From Cryphonectria parasitica EP155 (taxonomy: Eukaryota > Ascomycota > Sordariomycetes > Diaporthales > Cryphonectriaceae), in the NCBI RefSeq assembly GCF_011745365.1, contig NW_024468910.1:3438068-3502067 (forward strand): a DNA stretch of 64,000 bases. The letters run 5' to 3'. Position 1 is the first letter of the stretch. Each line of letters opens with the position of its first letter. The notes beneath the pieces were generated by a model. It had not been told where the DNA came from and searched no databases. It was given only the letters and a program-made list of their open reading frames with translations. A program made the translations under genes and the position numbers. This document shows positions 48,101 to 61,621 of this stretch, in pieces.

Positions 48101-50652
48101 ACTAGGACTTTCTGATAGCGTGATTCAACAAAGGGCAGGCCGAATGTGATGTTGGCTTGTACCGTTCCTGTTTCGATCCAGGGCGTCTGAGATACGAAAG
48201 CCGTGAGCGAAGGTATGAGCCACTCCGATTCGGGTATGGGCTTCACATCGTCAAGCTCTTCTTCCAGCGGTGGGGTGGGAACTTTGACGGTCCCAGAGAT
48301 AAGTTTCACCTCTCCGAGAATGGCCGCCAGAAGCAATGACTTGCCAGAACCGGTCTTGCCAGATACCACAGACAGTTTGCCCCCCGGGAACTGAAGCGAA
48401 ATGTTGTGCAACATGGACCGTGCCTCGGTCGGCTCAACAGGACCTTCCTCATCTGCATCCTCTTTTTTGGGCCAAGCTACAGTCGCCTCCTCCAGTATAA
48501 TGGCGTCCCCTGCGGTGGTGACGGGCTCCTTGTCAGGCTGTCTCAGGTATTTCTCCAGTCGCACACAGCTTGTCCAAGCTTCCATCATGTACACCTGAAG
48601 CAGGGGCAAGAGGGCGGTCGCTTCGTCAAGCTGGTCGAAGAGGCCGAGTGACGCGAAGATGACCGAGGCTTTGATGTTTCCACCCTGTTCCCAGGCGTAC
48701 ACAGACTGCGCGACACAAGCAAGGAGCAGAGGACCCATGTTCATAACGAGAATGACAGCACACATGAACAAGGATGCTTTCCAGTACTGTCCCAGCTCGT
48801 CACTTCGGCTCTGCATGATCTTGTCCTCCCAGTGTTGTTCTAGGGCCGAGTACTTGATCTGTCGCATGCCCTGAAGGGCTTCAGTAAGAAGATGAACCTT
48901 GCCATCGCGATACTTCATGAGGCCACTGTTCCGTATGGGCATTAGTAAGATGGTCATATGAAAGTACAGAGACAGGGATATCATTATAGCCAAGCATTGA
49001 GACACTCACAATTGGATCTTTGCGTATTTCTTGGATATCCAAGTATTCAGGGGAATGACCAACGCCGCCGAGGCGAGGCCCGCAAGGACGGCTTTCCAAC
49101 CCAGGAGAGTCATCAAGAATCCACCTGCCAGCACAAGCTTGACCAAAGCCAAGGGGAGGTAATACTGCTTAGTGTTAGAAACCATATCGTCGAGCGCCGA
49201 GCGCTTCAGGCCAGGAATGACCATGGAACTGTTGACATAAGAACACGGCATGAGGAGTAAAAGGACTACCAACATTAAAGGAACAAAACATTGTCACTCG
49301 CCCTGAATCCAGCTTCATATGGTTGATAACAGACTGCCGAACTTCATCTTTTTTGTTTGGGCTCTTGGGTGCCCCATCTGCATCTTTCTTGTTCTGATTC
49401 TTAGCATTCGCATCCTTCTTGGAGCTGTCGCTGGCGTCGCTCTTCTCGTCCTGCGCCTGGGGAGGAGGCATCGCCGTTTCGTGCTCCTTTAATGCCTTGC
49501 TGAATACTAGCGTCTGCAGCACCGAATTCATGGGTATGACGAGATGGCTATTAGTCCACCAGCTCATTACGCTGCCGACAATGCTGTCCAGGGCCAGACT
49601 TAAGCTGAGCGCTAGAACCCACGCCAGGTTGGTCGAGAGCCCGGTCTCCGGCGTCCTCGGCTGTTCGAGGCGCTGGAGGAGATTATACATCACGTACTGC
49701 GGAAACAACGCCAAGACCGCCTCGATGAGCACCAGGCCCCACTGCTGTGCCAACTCAAACCAGTGGAACTTGAAGAGCTTCCACCACAGGCGCCCCTCGG
49801 TCTTCTTCTCATTGAACATGCGGTGGAGGTTCGAGGAACGGTTCATATAGTCGAGCTGGGGCAGGTCTTCCATCTCCAGCTGCCGCCGCCTTGAGATGTC
49901 GAAAACGAGGCTGTTCCATGAGAAGGAGATCTTGGATAGCAGCGAGACAGTGTACTGTTGATCTACCACCGTTCCTTTGAAGTAGACGTCCGGTCTCCGG
50001 GGAACAGAGCCTAGTGCGAAGAAAGCCACGAGAGCGGCGATGGCCTGGAGAAGCCAGCACAAGCCCTCAGCCAACTGATGAGAATCCTGCGAGGCATCCA
50101 GGACGTCATCGAGCCTGCTCCGGTAGATTAGTGATGCCAGTGCTAGCACCGAGCACACAACTGCGCAGTTTGCGAGTCGGTACTTGGCCTGGTAATCGCC
50201 TCTTGGAGGTAAGAAGACGCATTGGAAGAAGATGAGTCCCTGAGCCCCCAGTCAGCGAAGCTACACCAAAATTTCAGAATTTATGGCCCATCACAACCCA
50301 CCCAAGCAAATACGTCTGCCCATGTGCTCAAGAAAGCAGAAAGAGCTGATCCGACCTCTTCTGACGAATCCGTCTTCTGCACCAACACAGCGGCCACGAT
50401 TGCGGCAGCCAAGCCGAGGGTGGAGCTCAGCCATGCGGCGGCCCGGGAGGGCAGGTCCGAATACCCCAGGGTCGATTCTTCCGTGGCTTCTCCATCTCTG
50501 TCCTCGTAGAAACCTGTTACTGTGCCATAGCCACTGGCTTTTAGGAGCTTCGTTCTAGCGACGAGGTGTGCGGCAGCCGGGACAGTCAGGATAGCGACGA
50601 GGACGACTTCCAGTCCGACGACTGCCGCCTTCAGATCATCATGATCCGTCAT
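45116..50652 (-). CDS. ABCC (MRP-type) multidrug-resistance ABC transporter
   Basis: Exons in coding order: 50652-50302, 50239-49274, 49164-49010, 48925-47224, 47058-46616, 46556-45116; 1,685 residues. The order is N-terminal TMD0, TMD1, NBD1, TMD2, NBD2, as in full MRP transporters. NBD1 has Walker A GKTGSGKS (680-687), LSGGQ (792-796) and a Walker B with DD (ILILDD) instead of DE. NBD2 has GRTGAGKS (1350-1357), LSQGQ (1528-1532) and MDEATSAVD, so the catalytic Glu is only in NBD2, the usual ABCC asymmetry. NBD2 carries an ~85-residue Ser/Thr/Ala-rich insert (about 1432-1515) before the signature. A charged low-complexity linker (about 355-425) interrupts TMD1. It probably exports conjugates or xenobiotics across plasma or vacuolar membrane. 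It lies 9 kb from the broken exporter, so a link to the cluster is possible but not shown. The 165-nt intron 47059-47223 is my preferred reading (see findings). Confidence 0.9.
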
Positions 50653-51564
50653 CTGGCACCCAGAGGCCCGTTTCCTACTTGTCGGTGCTTTGAGGTTTTG
50701 GTGCTTCGGAAATATTTAGGCAGCACTTATTACGCGTGTGTGCAAGTGGCCAAGGATGTCAGGCAGGCAAGATAGAGAGAGCCAGCGAGAGAGAAATGTG
50801 AGAGAGAAAATCGCTGGGAGACAGGAGGATGCCTTCTTGAAGGAAAAGGGGGGATGAGGAAGTAGCGATAGTATTGCCCAAGATGGTACATGCGTTGCCT
50901 TGGGAAGCTTCAACAGTTGTCGCCTCAAGTAAGAATATTGGTCATGCGCACAAGCAAAAAAAGTGCACGGATGAACTTGGTGGTGTCGTGAGACGTCGGT
51001 GAGAGGCCTAGAGGAACACCCCCCTGTTTGGTGTGGGTTGGATTGGAGTCGGAATGCAGCCGCGTCCAAGCCAGAACGTTGAGGGTGGGTCCGGTTTCAC
51101 ACTGGCGAGAAGTGATTCTACTATGGTAGTGGCCCTGGAGTGCCTGGGTACGTGTATCCTTTGCGCCGGAACGTTGTGCGATACCCTATAGCCTTGTGTG
51201 CCTGTGCCCTGTAGGGAAGCCCCACCGGGGGCCAGAGGCACCATAGCAGCCGTGCCCCAGTCACATATTATGTACCCAGATGTCAGCCCTGTGGGCGGGT
51301 AATGATTCCAAACCTTAACTAGACAACTCTATTCAACAACGTCCATTTCATTTTCCAATTTTGGCTTTCTGTCCACACAAGGATGGATTGTACAGGTGCT
51401 TCATAAAAGAGTTTCAATTTTGTGGGAAACGCCTAACTTCATCGCCAAGTTATATGCTGTTTTGCTGTTGTTGATGTTGAAGATCAAATTGACCGATCAT
51501 TGCCTTGCCCAACAATATTCAAAGATGCGCCCCCCCCGCCCCCCACCTCCTCATCGTCATCATA
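50653..51564. promoter_or_regulatory. upstream region of the ABC transporter and 3' region of the dehydrogenase
   Basis: 912 bases with no supportable ORF. It lies upstream of the minus-strand ABC gene and beyond the stop codon of the minus-strand dehydrogenase gene. No recognised site. Confidence 0.45.
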
Positions 51565-52641
51565 TCAGCCATTCACAATAGTACCGCCGTTGCAATGAAT
51601 AGTCTGGCCACTCACGCAGCTGCTGTCCGCACTCGCCAAAAACACCACACACGTCGCAATCTCACTCGGCTGCGCTGGCCTTCCCATAGGGCTCGTAAAC
51701 TCCTTCTGCGCCTTGTCATTCATGGTCGCCGGGATGAGCGGCGTCCAGACGGGTCCAGGAGCAATGGCGTTGACCCGGATGCCCCGCCCAATGTACTGAT
51801 TCGACAGCCCTCGGGTGAACGAGATGATAGCGCCCTTGGTAGATGTATAGTCCAACAGGTCTGGTCGGCCAATGTAGGCATTGATTGAGGCGTTGTTGAT
51901 AATCGAGGCGCCACGGGACATTTGAGGGAGGAGGTATTTCGACAGGTAGAAGAAGCTGTGGATGTTGATGTTGAAGGTATGCACCCATTGGTCCCTGTGG
52001 AAGGTACAGATACTGGTTAGTCCCATGTGCATCGTGCATATAGCAAGGGGCTCAAAGAGGAGCTCTCTCTTACTCGGGCAGGTCCTTGATATCCTCCACC
52101 ATCATTTGGTAAGCTGCATTGTTGAACAGGATATCAACGTGGCCCTCAAAGAGGCTGGAGACCTCCTCGGCCAGCTTTTTGCAATTCTCTTGTTTGGAAA
52201 GATCTGCCGCGAAGAGATGGCACTTGCGGCCGCGGTTCTCGACCTGCTTCTTGGTCTCCTGCGCATCCTTCTCCTCGTCGGGCAGATACGCAATCAAGGA
52301 GTCGGCCCCCTCCTCCGCAAAGAGGATCGCGGTAGCTCTCCCGATGCCCGAGTCGCCTCCCGTGATCACGGCCTTCTTGTCCTTGAGCTTACCAGCTGCG
52401 AGGTAGGGGACCTGCTCCCCCTCCTTGGGTCCGGGAAGGAAGGTCCTCTTGGGATCGGGGTCTGGCATATCATGCTCTTTTCCTGGAAACTCCTGCTTGG
52501 TCACAGGGATGCTGTGGCCTGTACATAATGTTTAGTCAGAACTTGTTTATTTCTCCTCCATTTTCTTTCAATTTCTTGCCGTGTTTTGTGGCAAAGACGG
52601 CGCTGCCCTTCCAACTTACCTGACTTGAATTGGTCTGTCAT
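51565..52641 (-). CDS. short-chain dehydrogenase/reductase (YghA/glucose dehydrogenase-like SDR)
   Basis: Exons 52641-52620, 52518-52074 and 51994-51565 give 298 residues. Exon 1 supplies only MTDQFKS. The N-terminal extension (HSIPVTKQEFPGKEHDMPDPDP) is typical of the 'extended' classical SDRs related to bacterial YghA, YhdG and general stress protein 39. It precedes the Rossmann motif TGGDSGIG (60-67), NNAA (140-143), and the catalytic set Ser192, Tyr205, Lys209 in the order S-x12-Y-x3-K. A C-terminal GQTIHCNGGTIVNG closes the fold. It uses NAD(P)(H) on an alcohol or carbonyl; the substrate is unknown, and fungal relatives are generally stress-linked. The residue set looks fully active. Confidence 0.9.
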
Positions 52642-53846
52642 CTTGGCTGATTGGTTTGCTGTTGGCCTTTCTTGTTGCAAAGGGACAATTACAAAGCCCG
52701 GTACAGCTTCAAGTTTATAGAGTTGGTGTTGTATTTGTACAAATTCTTTTCAACCCCCTCTGCCGTCCACAGGTCAGGACTAATGTACTCTAGACCGGAG
52801 CGAAAGCTCCCTACAGCGCTCGGTCGCCTCATCCATGACGCCATGCGCGACCTCACATATGCGCATCACGACGTCATCTTTCGAAGCCGTTATAGACCCA
52901 CAATTCCTTTTCTTTTCTTATTCATCATGACGTTTACCGTAGTGGGAGACGAGGACAAATAGCATTTGGGGAGTTCTTTCATGTGAAATTTGAAGTTGGC
53001 CTGCATAGGTGGTGGTAATGTAGTGTACCGCCCGAATTGGTGGTGTTCAGAGAGACTTATCGTTTTCGCTCACGGATGTGCATGTGCTGTAAATATGGCT
53101 TGGATGGTCTGTCCTATTGCACAACAAGAGAGTGAGGGCTGATCCCGACCTTCCCCGCGGCAAATCCCTTGATCGCAAGCACCGGGGATTGGTAACGATT
53201 CTATGGCGCGACTAAATATAAGCATAGTAGCTGGGGGTCGGCATCCCAACCTTCTCGGCTAGTATTCCGCTCCACGGCATGAATGCCAGGGATCGTCAAG
53301 CGCCGCACTTAATCCGACGTTGACTACATGCTAGACTGACTTCGTGATGCCAACGCCAACATGTGATGGCACTTGATGGGCCGACGTTATGTGAACAGCA
53401 ACTAGCAGGCACCGTAACATCAATTCAGCAGAGTCGGGTCATGAAGTGCGTGCGGACTGTGTTTGCAGTGTATTATTGCGTTTCGAAATCCCTCCAGAGC
53501 CGCAACCGAAGGCTCTGGCCCAACCAACCGACTTTTCTCTTTCCTTGCCTTTTGGTTTTGTCTGCTCTGGACTCCTAACTACCAGAAGCTGGCGAAAAAC
53601 AACGCGAAAAACCTCGAAAACCGAACAGGAAAGGCTTAGGGAATTCATAGATCGCGACAAATAAAAAGAAGAAAAAGGTCATCATCAGGGAAAACATCAC
53701 CAATTTTCTCACCACCGCCCATGCGTCAAGCTCCCTCCATCCCACAACCAAGCATCTTTATTAATCACACCAAATCCGATTTCTCTTGGCCTATTAGGAC
53801 CTTCGTTCGCCTATCCCGAGCCGTCCACAATTTGTAGATGTCCCTA
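52642..53846. other. upstream region of the dehydrogenase and 3' region of the glycosylase gene
   Basis: 1.2 kb with no supportable gene; short frames only. It includes the dehydrogenase promoter. Confidence 0.5.
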
Positions 53847-56800
53847 CTAGGAACCGTTGGCAGCCCCCGCCTGTTGAACAGATCCTCCAGCATGGCTGTT
53901 GACCACACCATTCCGAACCGGCGTGTCGACGATCTGCAGTTCTCCCTCGCCATCCCAGGCAACACACCCCTCATTGACAGCCTGCACCATGGTGTTGTTC
54001 AGCAATGTCCTGTCGCCCGTATGGGGGTCCCACCACCAGCCTTCCTTCATCCACATCCAGCGTAGGTATGCGCGCAACTCCTTGTCTTCGGGGAGAACCC
54101 TCATCCACTCAGGTTGGAAGGTCGGTCCGCGGCCCGCGCCCTTCCAGTCCTCAGCACGACCGAGAAGCACATCTCGGCAGAAAATGCGCCAGCTGTCGAT
54201 TGCATACCGCCCGAACGTAAGATGGCCAATTTCCCAGGCCGTGCCATGGCCTCTAGCCTTGGTAGTAACGGTGGGCTCGCTGCCAGCGTGATTTGGACCT
54301 TCAGTGGTTTGAGTATCTTGTCCGAGTTCTTGCTCCGCCCCAAAGACCTCACGTGCTCTGACGTCTTTGCCGTCGCCCTTACGCGGGTAGTCCTTGACAC
54401 CGTAGCGGGCGTCCTTGTCTGGCGGCTGCTCGCACCACATCCTCGCATACTTCTGGATCGCTTCGCAACGTTGGTTACATAGACCGAGTTTGCGAATCAT
54501 GCCCTTGATGTCGTCCGGGTTCGCCGCAGCCAGGTCTTGTGGTGTTGGCCAGCGTTTCATCACGTCCTCAAAGACAGGAATAGACGTCTTGCCAGGGGTG
54601 CGGACCAGGAATTGAATCGCAATCAGGAGGCGGAATGGGTCTTTAGCGAGTCTCTCTTGGACGAGACCGAATTGATCGGCTGTCAATGGAGGCATGGGAA
54701 GTGCTGACACAGTGTTGCGCGGCGGCCGCTTCGTCTTCGGGCTTGGGGTCGCCGCTGTTGCGGTCTTGTCGGCATTGTCATTCTGTTTGACCGAGAGCCC
54801 GGAAAAGTATGGGGAAACATGGTTGTTGGGAGTAGGCTTTGGCTTCGTCGGAGTTTTGAGAGAAGGGGCAACGGTAGCTGGAGGTGAGATACAGGACCCA
54901 TTGGCCTGAGAAACTGGATTGGCGTGATTGGCAGTCAAGATATCCATACTAGGCTGACTGAACTTCGTGCGAGGCTTCTGCTGACGATCCCCTGGAAGAC
55001 CGTTTTCAGAGTCCTCCCTCTTGCGCTTCTGAGGAGACGGCTCAAGCATCTGAAAAAGCTCGCCGCTTAGCCCTTGAGTCGGCGCCTGTTGGCTGACCAA
55101 TGGCCAGCCGCTTAGCTCCAGTTCCGCTGCCTGGTGATCCGTTAGTTGGTGTCCGACTTGTGCGGGGGCATGCTGGAACAAATCGAGCCCGGCTTGCTGC
55201 TGCTGGAGACCGGCGAGGTAGGTATTACCATAATCAGTGTGCATTTCCCCAAGGATGGCTTGCGGTTTGAAGAGATCACGGGTGAGTGTTGGATCAGAGT
55301 CCTGGACAGATGCCGCCGCGAGGGACATGGCGCTGTAGTGAGGGTTTGGAAAGTGTGCTTGTTGGAAGGCTGGCGCCTGTTGCAGCGGCTGTGCAGGGAT
55401 TTGCCAAGAGAAGTAGGTTTGGGTTGCCTGTTGAAAGTCATCTACCGTTAGCATCTCCGGAGCTACGGTCCCTGTGGTCTGCTGCGTTGGCGATGGCCAG
55501 ACTGGGCCATCGAAGGCAGGGCTCATGTCGGGTTGAGCTACAGCCACGGGGGCATGGTCTTGCAGCTCAGCTATCGCATCTGCCCCGGCGGGCGGTGCGG
55601 GGCTCACGTCGTTCTTGCCCTGGGAGTGAGTACTGTGGCTCGAGGCGTGTCGAGACAGGTCGGCTACAGCCGGTTTGGCGCTCGAGGCCGAATTCTGCTG
55701 GCTCAATGATGGCGCCACTGGGCACCCACTTGTCATGCGCAAAAAGCTCTCCGCATTAGCCGAAAGGCCAGAGACGTAACGCTCGGGATGAGCTCGTCGA
55801 ATGTGCTCCTGTATCGAGCGGTATCGCTTATCGCCGAAGCAGCGCTTGGTACAGGCAGACCCATCTGGCATTGGCAGCGGACAGGTTATAGTCTCTGGTT
55901 TCTCGACCACTTCAGCTGTGTTAGTAGGATAGCTATCTTTCTCGGCAGCGGCCCGGGCGTATAAATATCACGATCGCCCACTCAAAAGGTTATGTGGTGG
56001 GGTACACTTACTGATTCGGAAGCTTGCCTCATTCGCAGGGAGAGCAGGTACAAAGTGCTCGGGGTGAGTATCACGAATATGGTCTTGAACGGTCCGATAA
56101 GGCTTCGAGCCCGTACAGCGTGTACCGCACGCAGAACCATCAGGGCGAGGAATGGGGCAAATAACACCCTCGGTGTTGACCATGGCCTGAAAGCTCTCCT
56201 CGTTCGCCGGCAATCCCGCGATGTACCGATCAGGGTGCGCACGTCGAATGTGCTCCTGTATTGAACGGTAGGGCTTGGCTCCACTGCACCGCTTTCCGCA
56301 GGGCCTTCCATCGGGGTCGTGCAGAGGGCAGATCACCTCGGCTCCTCCACCGGTGTTATTGATATTTGGCGGGGATGGTGCCTCGGACTGATTCGATGAC
56401 GCCTGCGTGATGGGCGAGGGGAGGCTATTCTGTTGCTCAAAGATTGCTCTGTCTTGTCCTGGAGCCATAGTGCTGAAGTTCACATTCGCTGCCGTGAGTG
56501 CAGGCTGAGCCAAGGCAGTGGGCACGATGTAATGGTTGTCACCCTGCTGGCCGAACTTAGGAGCAATGTCATAATGCAAGTGAGCGTGGCTGCTGTGATC
56601 AGGACCTGCAGCAGGCGTGAAGGATGGACCATGCTGAAAGTTCTGGGCCTGAGGCGGAAGGAGCGTATGAAAGTGAGGCGCATTCGGGATGATATGTGAG
56701 TTCTGCTGGAGAGCCTGGGCCTGCTGGCCTTGTTGGGTGCCATCGATGCGAGCGGTGTCTGGCCGTGTGGTGTTGCTGCTCATACTGCCGTTGGTGTCCT

Positions 56801-57377
56801 TGCCCCCAAGATGCTGCTGCTGCTGCTGCTGTGATGGTTGTGGTTGTGATTGTGGCTTCCCTCTCATAAGCTCCGAAACGCGTGCCAATATCTTCTCGAA
56901 AGGCTCATTGCCAGCCAAGCTGCTAATCTCGTGGGCCGATTTGAGCTCGCAGCGTTCAAGCCCAGCTGCCCTGAGTTTATTGAGGAAGTTCCTCGCAATC
57001 TCATCTCCACCAGAGGGATCAAATAGGTCCTGAGGCTCGCCATTCTGCCTCTCTGGGGAAAGTGGCGCAGCTGGTATCGCCTGGTGAATTGCTTGAGCGA
57101 GGGCAGTCATAGCAGCGTCCTTGTTGTGGTGCTCCTTTTGGTCATCCAAGAGTTTGGTGAGACAAAGGTCATAAAGCCACTTGACCTCTTCCTTGGAGGC
57201 AGTGCCGATTGCCAAAAGGGATGCAAGACTGTCCTTTGCTGCCTCATCTTCGGTTGGGAGGTTGTCTGGAAGCCCTTGTGCCTGGGCATCTGGAGGACTG
57301 ATGGGGGTGTCTGCCCATGGTGGTGACTTATCATCGCCTGTTGACTTCGGCGCGTCAAACGTGTCTGCGTTTTCCAT
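53847..57377 (-). CDS. three tandem Cys/His fingers fused to an MBD4-like HhH-GPD DNA glycosylase
   Basis: Exons 57377-56012 and 55915-53847, with a 96-nt intron, give 1,144 residues. Three copies of a finger-like unit, C-x9-C-x3-C-x11-H-x4-H followed by a Pro/Ala-Asn-x-x-Ser-Phe tail, run 350-381, 407-438 and 467-498; the intron splits the linker between copies 2 and 3. Upstream are helical (50-170) and Gln-rich regions. The C-terminal part (about 875-1085) closely resembles the glycosylase domain of mammalian MBD4: DPFRLLIAIQFLVRT-GK, a WPTPQDLAAANPDDI helix, KLGLCNQRCEAIQK, and FGRYAIDSWRIFC, where Asp1029 aligns with the catalytic Asp. It should excise thymine, uracil or a related base from mispairs in the nucleus. 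Basic PQKRKRED may be a nuclear signal. The fingers could bind DNA or chromatin. The MBD4 relation is strong; finger function is unknown. Confidence 0.85.
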
Positions 57378-58323
57378 ATCCGCAGCGCCGATGTCGCCTC
57401 AAGCCGCCGCCTCAATGGCCCATAGCTCAAAGCAAGATCAAGTGAGAGATAAATGTAGTACTATCATGGACGGATGTTTTTGAATAAGTTTGCGGCGCTG
57501 TACCGGGGGCTCGAATGACGGTGCGGTGTTGAGGTGTCGGCTTGATTGTGGACGTGGGCATGTGTGGCATTTTAGGCATGTGTAGTAGTCGCTGTCGCAC
57601 GGGCCCCTTGGCACTTTTGGTACGTACTTGGAGCGAACGATCGAAAAGTAGGCGCGTTCTGCGGCCGCCGCCTGCCAGTCAAAATGCCGCTGTCACTTCG
57701 GCTAATGAAAAGCGTGAGCCTGGAACACTGGTGCTCAACAAAAAATAAAAAAAAATAAAAATAAAAATTAAGCTACACTTTACTAGAATCGATGACAGAT
57801 AATTCTAGCAACAGAAGCCGTCCACGTGTGACCAGCACCACCGCACCAAGATCGTCCACCCTCTCTATCAATGTTACGTGGACAACTGGTTGTGCATGCA
57901 CAGTTTTCTTGCATTTTTTTTCCCCCTACCCAGCCTGCATGCATGTGCAACCCTGTCCATGATGCATGACAGTAACACCACAACCAACAAATTTACTGGG
58001 CTCACAACGTGCAGTGTGTGATCATTGTACAACGCAAAGCCATAGTGGCTGGTCATCATTGACGCAAAAGGAAGAAAAAAAAAAATGTTGCATTGAGACC
58101 TGAAAGTTTGATGTACACTCTACCGACCCCTCTCGGATTACTCCATTCCCCATCTCCATCCCATTTTCTCTATTCGTCGATGCGAGTGATGTAGGAAGGC
58201 TGGGAAAAGGGGGGGGGGGGGGGAGTCTAAATTCGATCATCATCATACACTCGGCGCTCTCGAGTTCAGTTCCCTACAAAGATCACGACCAGATCCCCCA
58301 CCTGCCAGTCCTTTGCTTGACAT
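57378..58323. other. upstream region of the glycosylase gene and 3' region of cytochrome c1
   Basis: 946 bases without a supportable gene. It holds an A/T-only stretch at about 57740-57770 and a G15 run at 58209-58223. Confidence 0.5.
58209..58223 (+). repeat. G15 homopolymer
   Basis: Fifteen consecutive G residues just beyond the 3' end of the cytochrome c1 gene. Confidence 0.9.
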
Positions 58324-59636
58324 TTAGTGCCGTGTGTGAGTGCTGCTTGGTGGGTCGTAGACGATCTTCCGGGTCTTGATCCAGGCCCATTTGTACTTCT
58401 TGACCCAGATGCTCAGGGCCATCAGGACAGATGTCACCATCAGCACCTGCATACCGTACTTCTTCCGCTGGTCCATTTCGGGCTCAGCAGCCCAGTTCAG
58501 GAACTCAACCACATCCTTGGCCATCTGCGACGTCGTCGCAGGGGTACCGTCTTCATACTCGACCAGACCGTCGTAGAGGACACGAGCCATGGCGATACCG
58601 GTTCCAGGGAAGTAGGGATTGAAGTTCAGACCAGCACCGACTGTAGCGCCCGCTGGAGGCTCCTCGGGGTAACCGGTCAGGAGGGAGAAGATGTAGTTGC
58701 AGCCACCGTGGCGAGCCTTCACAATCAGAGACAGATCTGGGGGCAGGGCACCGTTGTTGGCGAATCGAGCGGCCTCGTCGTTCTTGTAAGGAGCGGGCAG
58801 GTAGTCGGACAGCTTGCCCGGCCGCTTCTCGATCTCGCCCTCATCGTTGGGCTCGTTGTCGTACTCGTTCTCCTCAGCCATCGCCTTGGCCTCGTCGACG
58901 GTCAAAATGGTGCCAACCATGGCTCGGTAAGGGACTCTGCTGAGGGAGTGGCAGGACGAGCAGACTTCTTGGTAGACTTGGAAACCGCGGCGGAGCCTGT
59001 TCAGATGTGTCAGTGCGCGAGCCCTCCAAGAAAGGGAGGCCGGGATGAAACGTACGCCTGGTGGTCGAAGGTCTTGAACCACTGCTCGTGCACCCAAGGG
59101 TACTTGGTAGCGTGCAAGCTGTGTCTTGTTAGCTTCCTGCCGATCTCGATCTCATGAAGAGACTTCTTCCCCCCGGGGCTCTTATATGGCTCAGCTGGCT
59201 CGAGATGCTGCATTCCAGCTACAGTCTTTTCTATGTACTTACCCTTCCTCTGCAGGTGTCATCGCATGGGCCTCAGATCCGTAGAGGTGGTAGTACCAGG
59301 CGATGGAGCTGACGGCAGCAGCAGTCGAGGCAGCGGCGGCGATGTTGAGCCCGCGGCCCTGAGCGGCATTTGCATTGGTGGATGTGGACGACGCGGCGCG
59401 CTGAGCACAGAGACCTCCGTTAGCCGCCAGTCAAAATCGCCAAGCAATGGCTCGAACGTGTCTTCATGTTGTTGACAGCAACTGAGCTGTATAAATCTCG
59501 GTGCATTGAGCCTCTCGCCATCGTGGAGAGATGGCTGGATTGTGAGGGATCGTCTTCGTACCTTGGTGAGGTTGATGGCGCCATTTCTTGCCCCGGCGGC
59601 GGCGCGCATCGAGCGCAGGCTAGACCGGGCAAACAT
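58324..59636 (-). CDS. cyt1: cytochrome c1, heme subunit of the mitochondrial bc1 complex (complex III)
   Basis: Exons in coding order: 59636-59562, 59400-59243, 59118-59056, 58996-58324; 322 residues. The Arg/Ser/Ala-rich start (MFARSSLRSMRAAAGARNG) is a matrix-targeting presequence. A hydrophobic inner-membrane sorting segment (LNIAAAASTAAAVSSIAWYY) follows, as in bipartite cytochrome c1 presequences. The mature part has MTPAEEG, heme-attachment CSSCH (111-115), and the GIAMARVLYDGL segment that supplies the axial Met. A C-terminal membrane anchor (VLMVTSVLMALSIWVKKYKW) precedes a short matrix tail. It passes electrons from the Rieske protein to cytochrome c. The sequence closely matches the Neurospora form. 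An upstream in-frame ATG exists, but the chosen start fits the family's presequence length. Confidence 0.97.
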
Positions 59637-60249
59637 CTTGGGCAAGCTGCTGCTCAGCTTCGGTAGATGTCGCAAGGTGGTGATTGAGGTGGTGACGGCT
59701 CCCAATGACTGGCCGTTGGACGTCAAAGTTGCTGGAGACGGTAACGTTGGTGAGGTTCCCAGCAGCAAGCTTCCTTCAAAGTTGTTCGAATCCCGGCCAG
59801 TTCCGAGTTGCTGTTTGGGCCAATCAGAGCCCCGCTATCTCTAATTTAGCACGATGACTAAGGTGCGCGAAGGGTTTACTGCCTCAGACCGGGGTCTGCT
59901 CCACCAACCAGATTTTTAGTGAATTTTAACAAAATATCGGGGTCTGGAATAAATCGAATGAATCTGACGGTCACCAATGCACCTGTTCTGCGAACCGAGG
60001 CCTGGTGCAAGAATCATAGCAGCGCCTTCGTTGTATGTGATCAATGTAGTGTGAAGTATAAAGCAACAAGCATGGTATTTTTGGTAATCTTATCAAATGA
60101 TCCTTTTTGGCAACCCATTTTCAGTTTTTGTTTTTTGGAATCCGCAACTCCATGAAGCAATAATATCATGTGCGAAATCCGGGCACCCTCACTCCCTCGT
60201 TGTCCTTCTGAGACCAATTCGGTCGAGGTCAGAGTGGAAGATGTGCGTT
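59637..60249. promoter_or_regulatory. upstream region of cytochrome c1 and 3' region of Aro3
   Basis: 613 bases, no supportable ORF. It includes the cytochrome c1 promoter; no element recognised by eye. Confidence 0.45.

Positions 60250-61621
<1,372 letters not shown>

Noticed and set aside
58327..59157. 276-codon plus-strand frame opposite cytochrome c1
   Set aside because: Antisense shadow of a certain gene.
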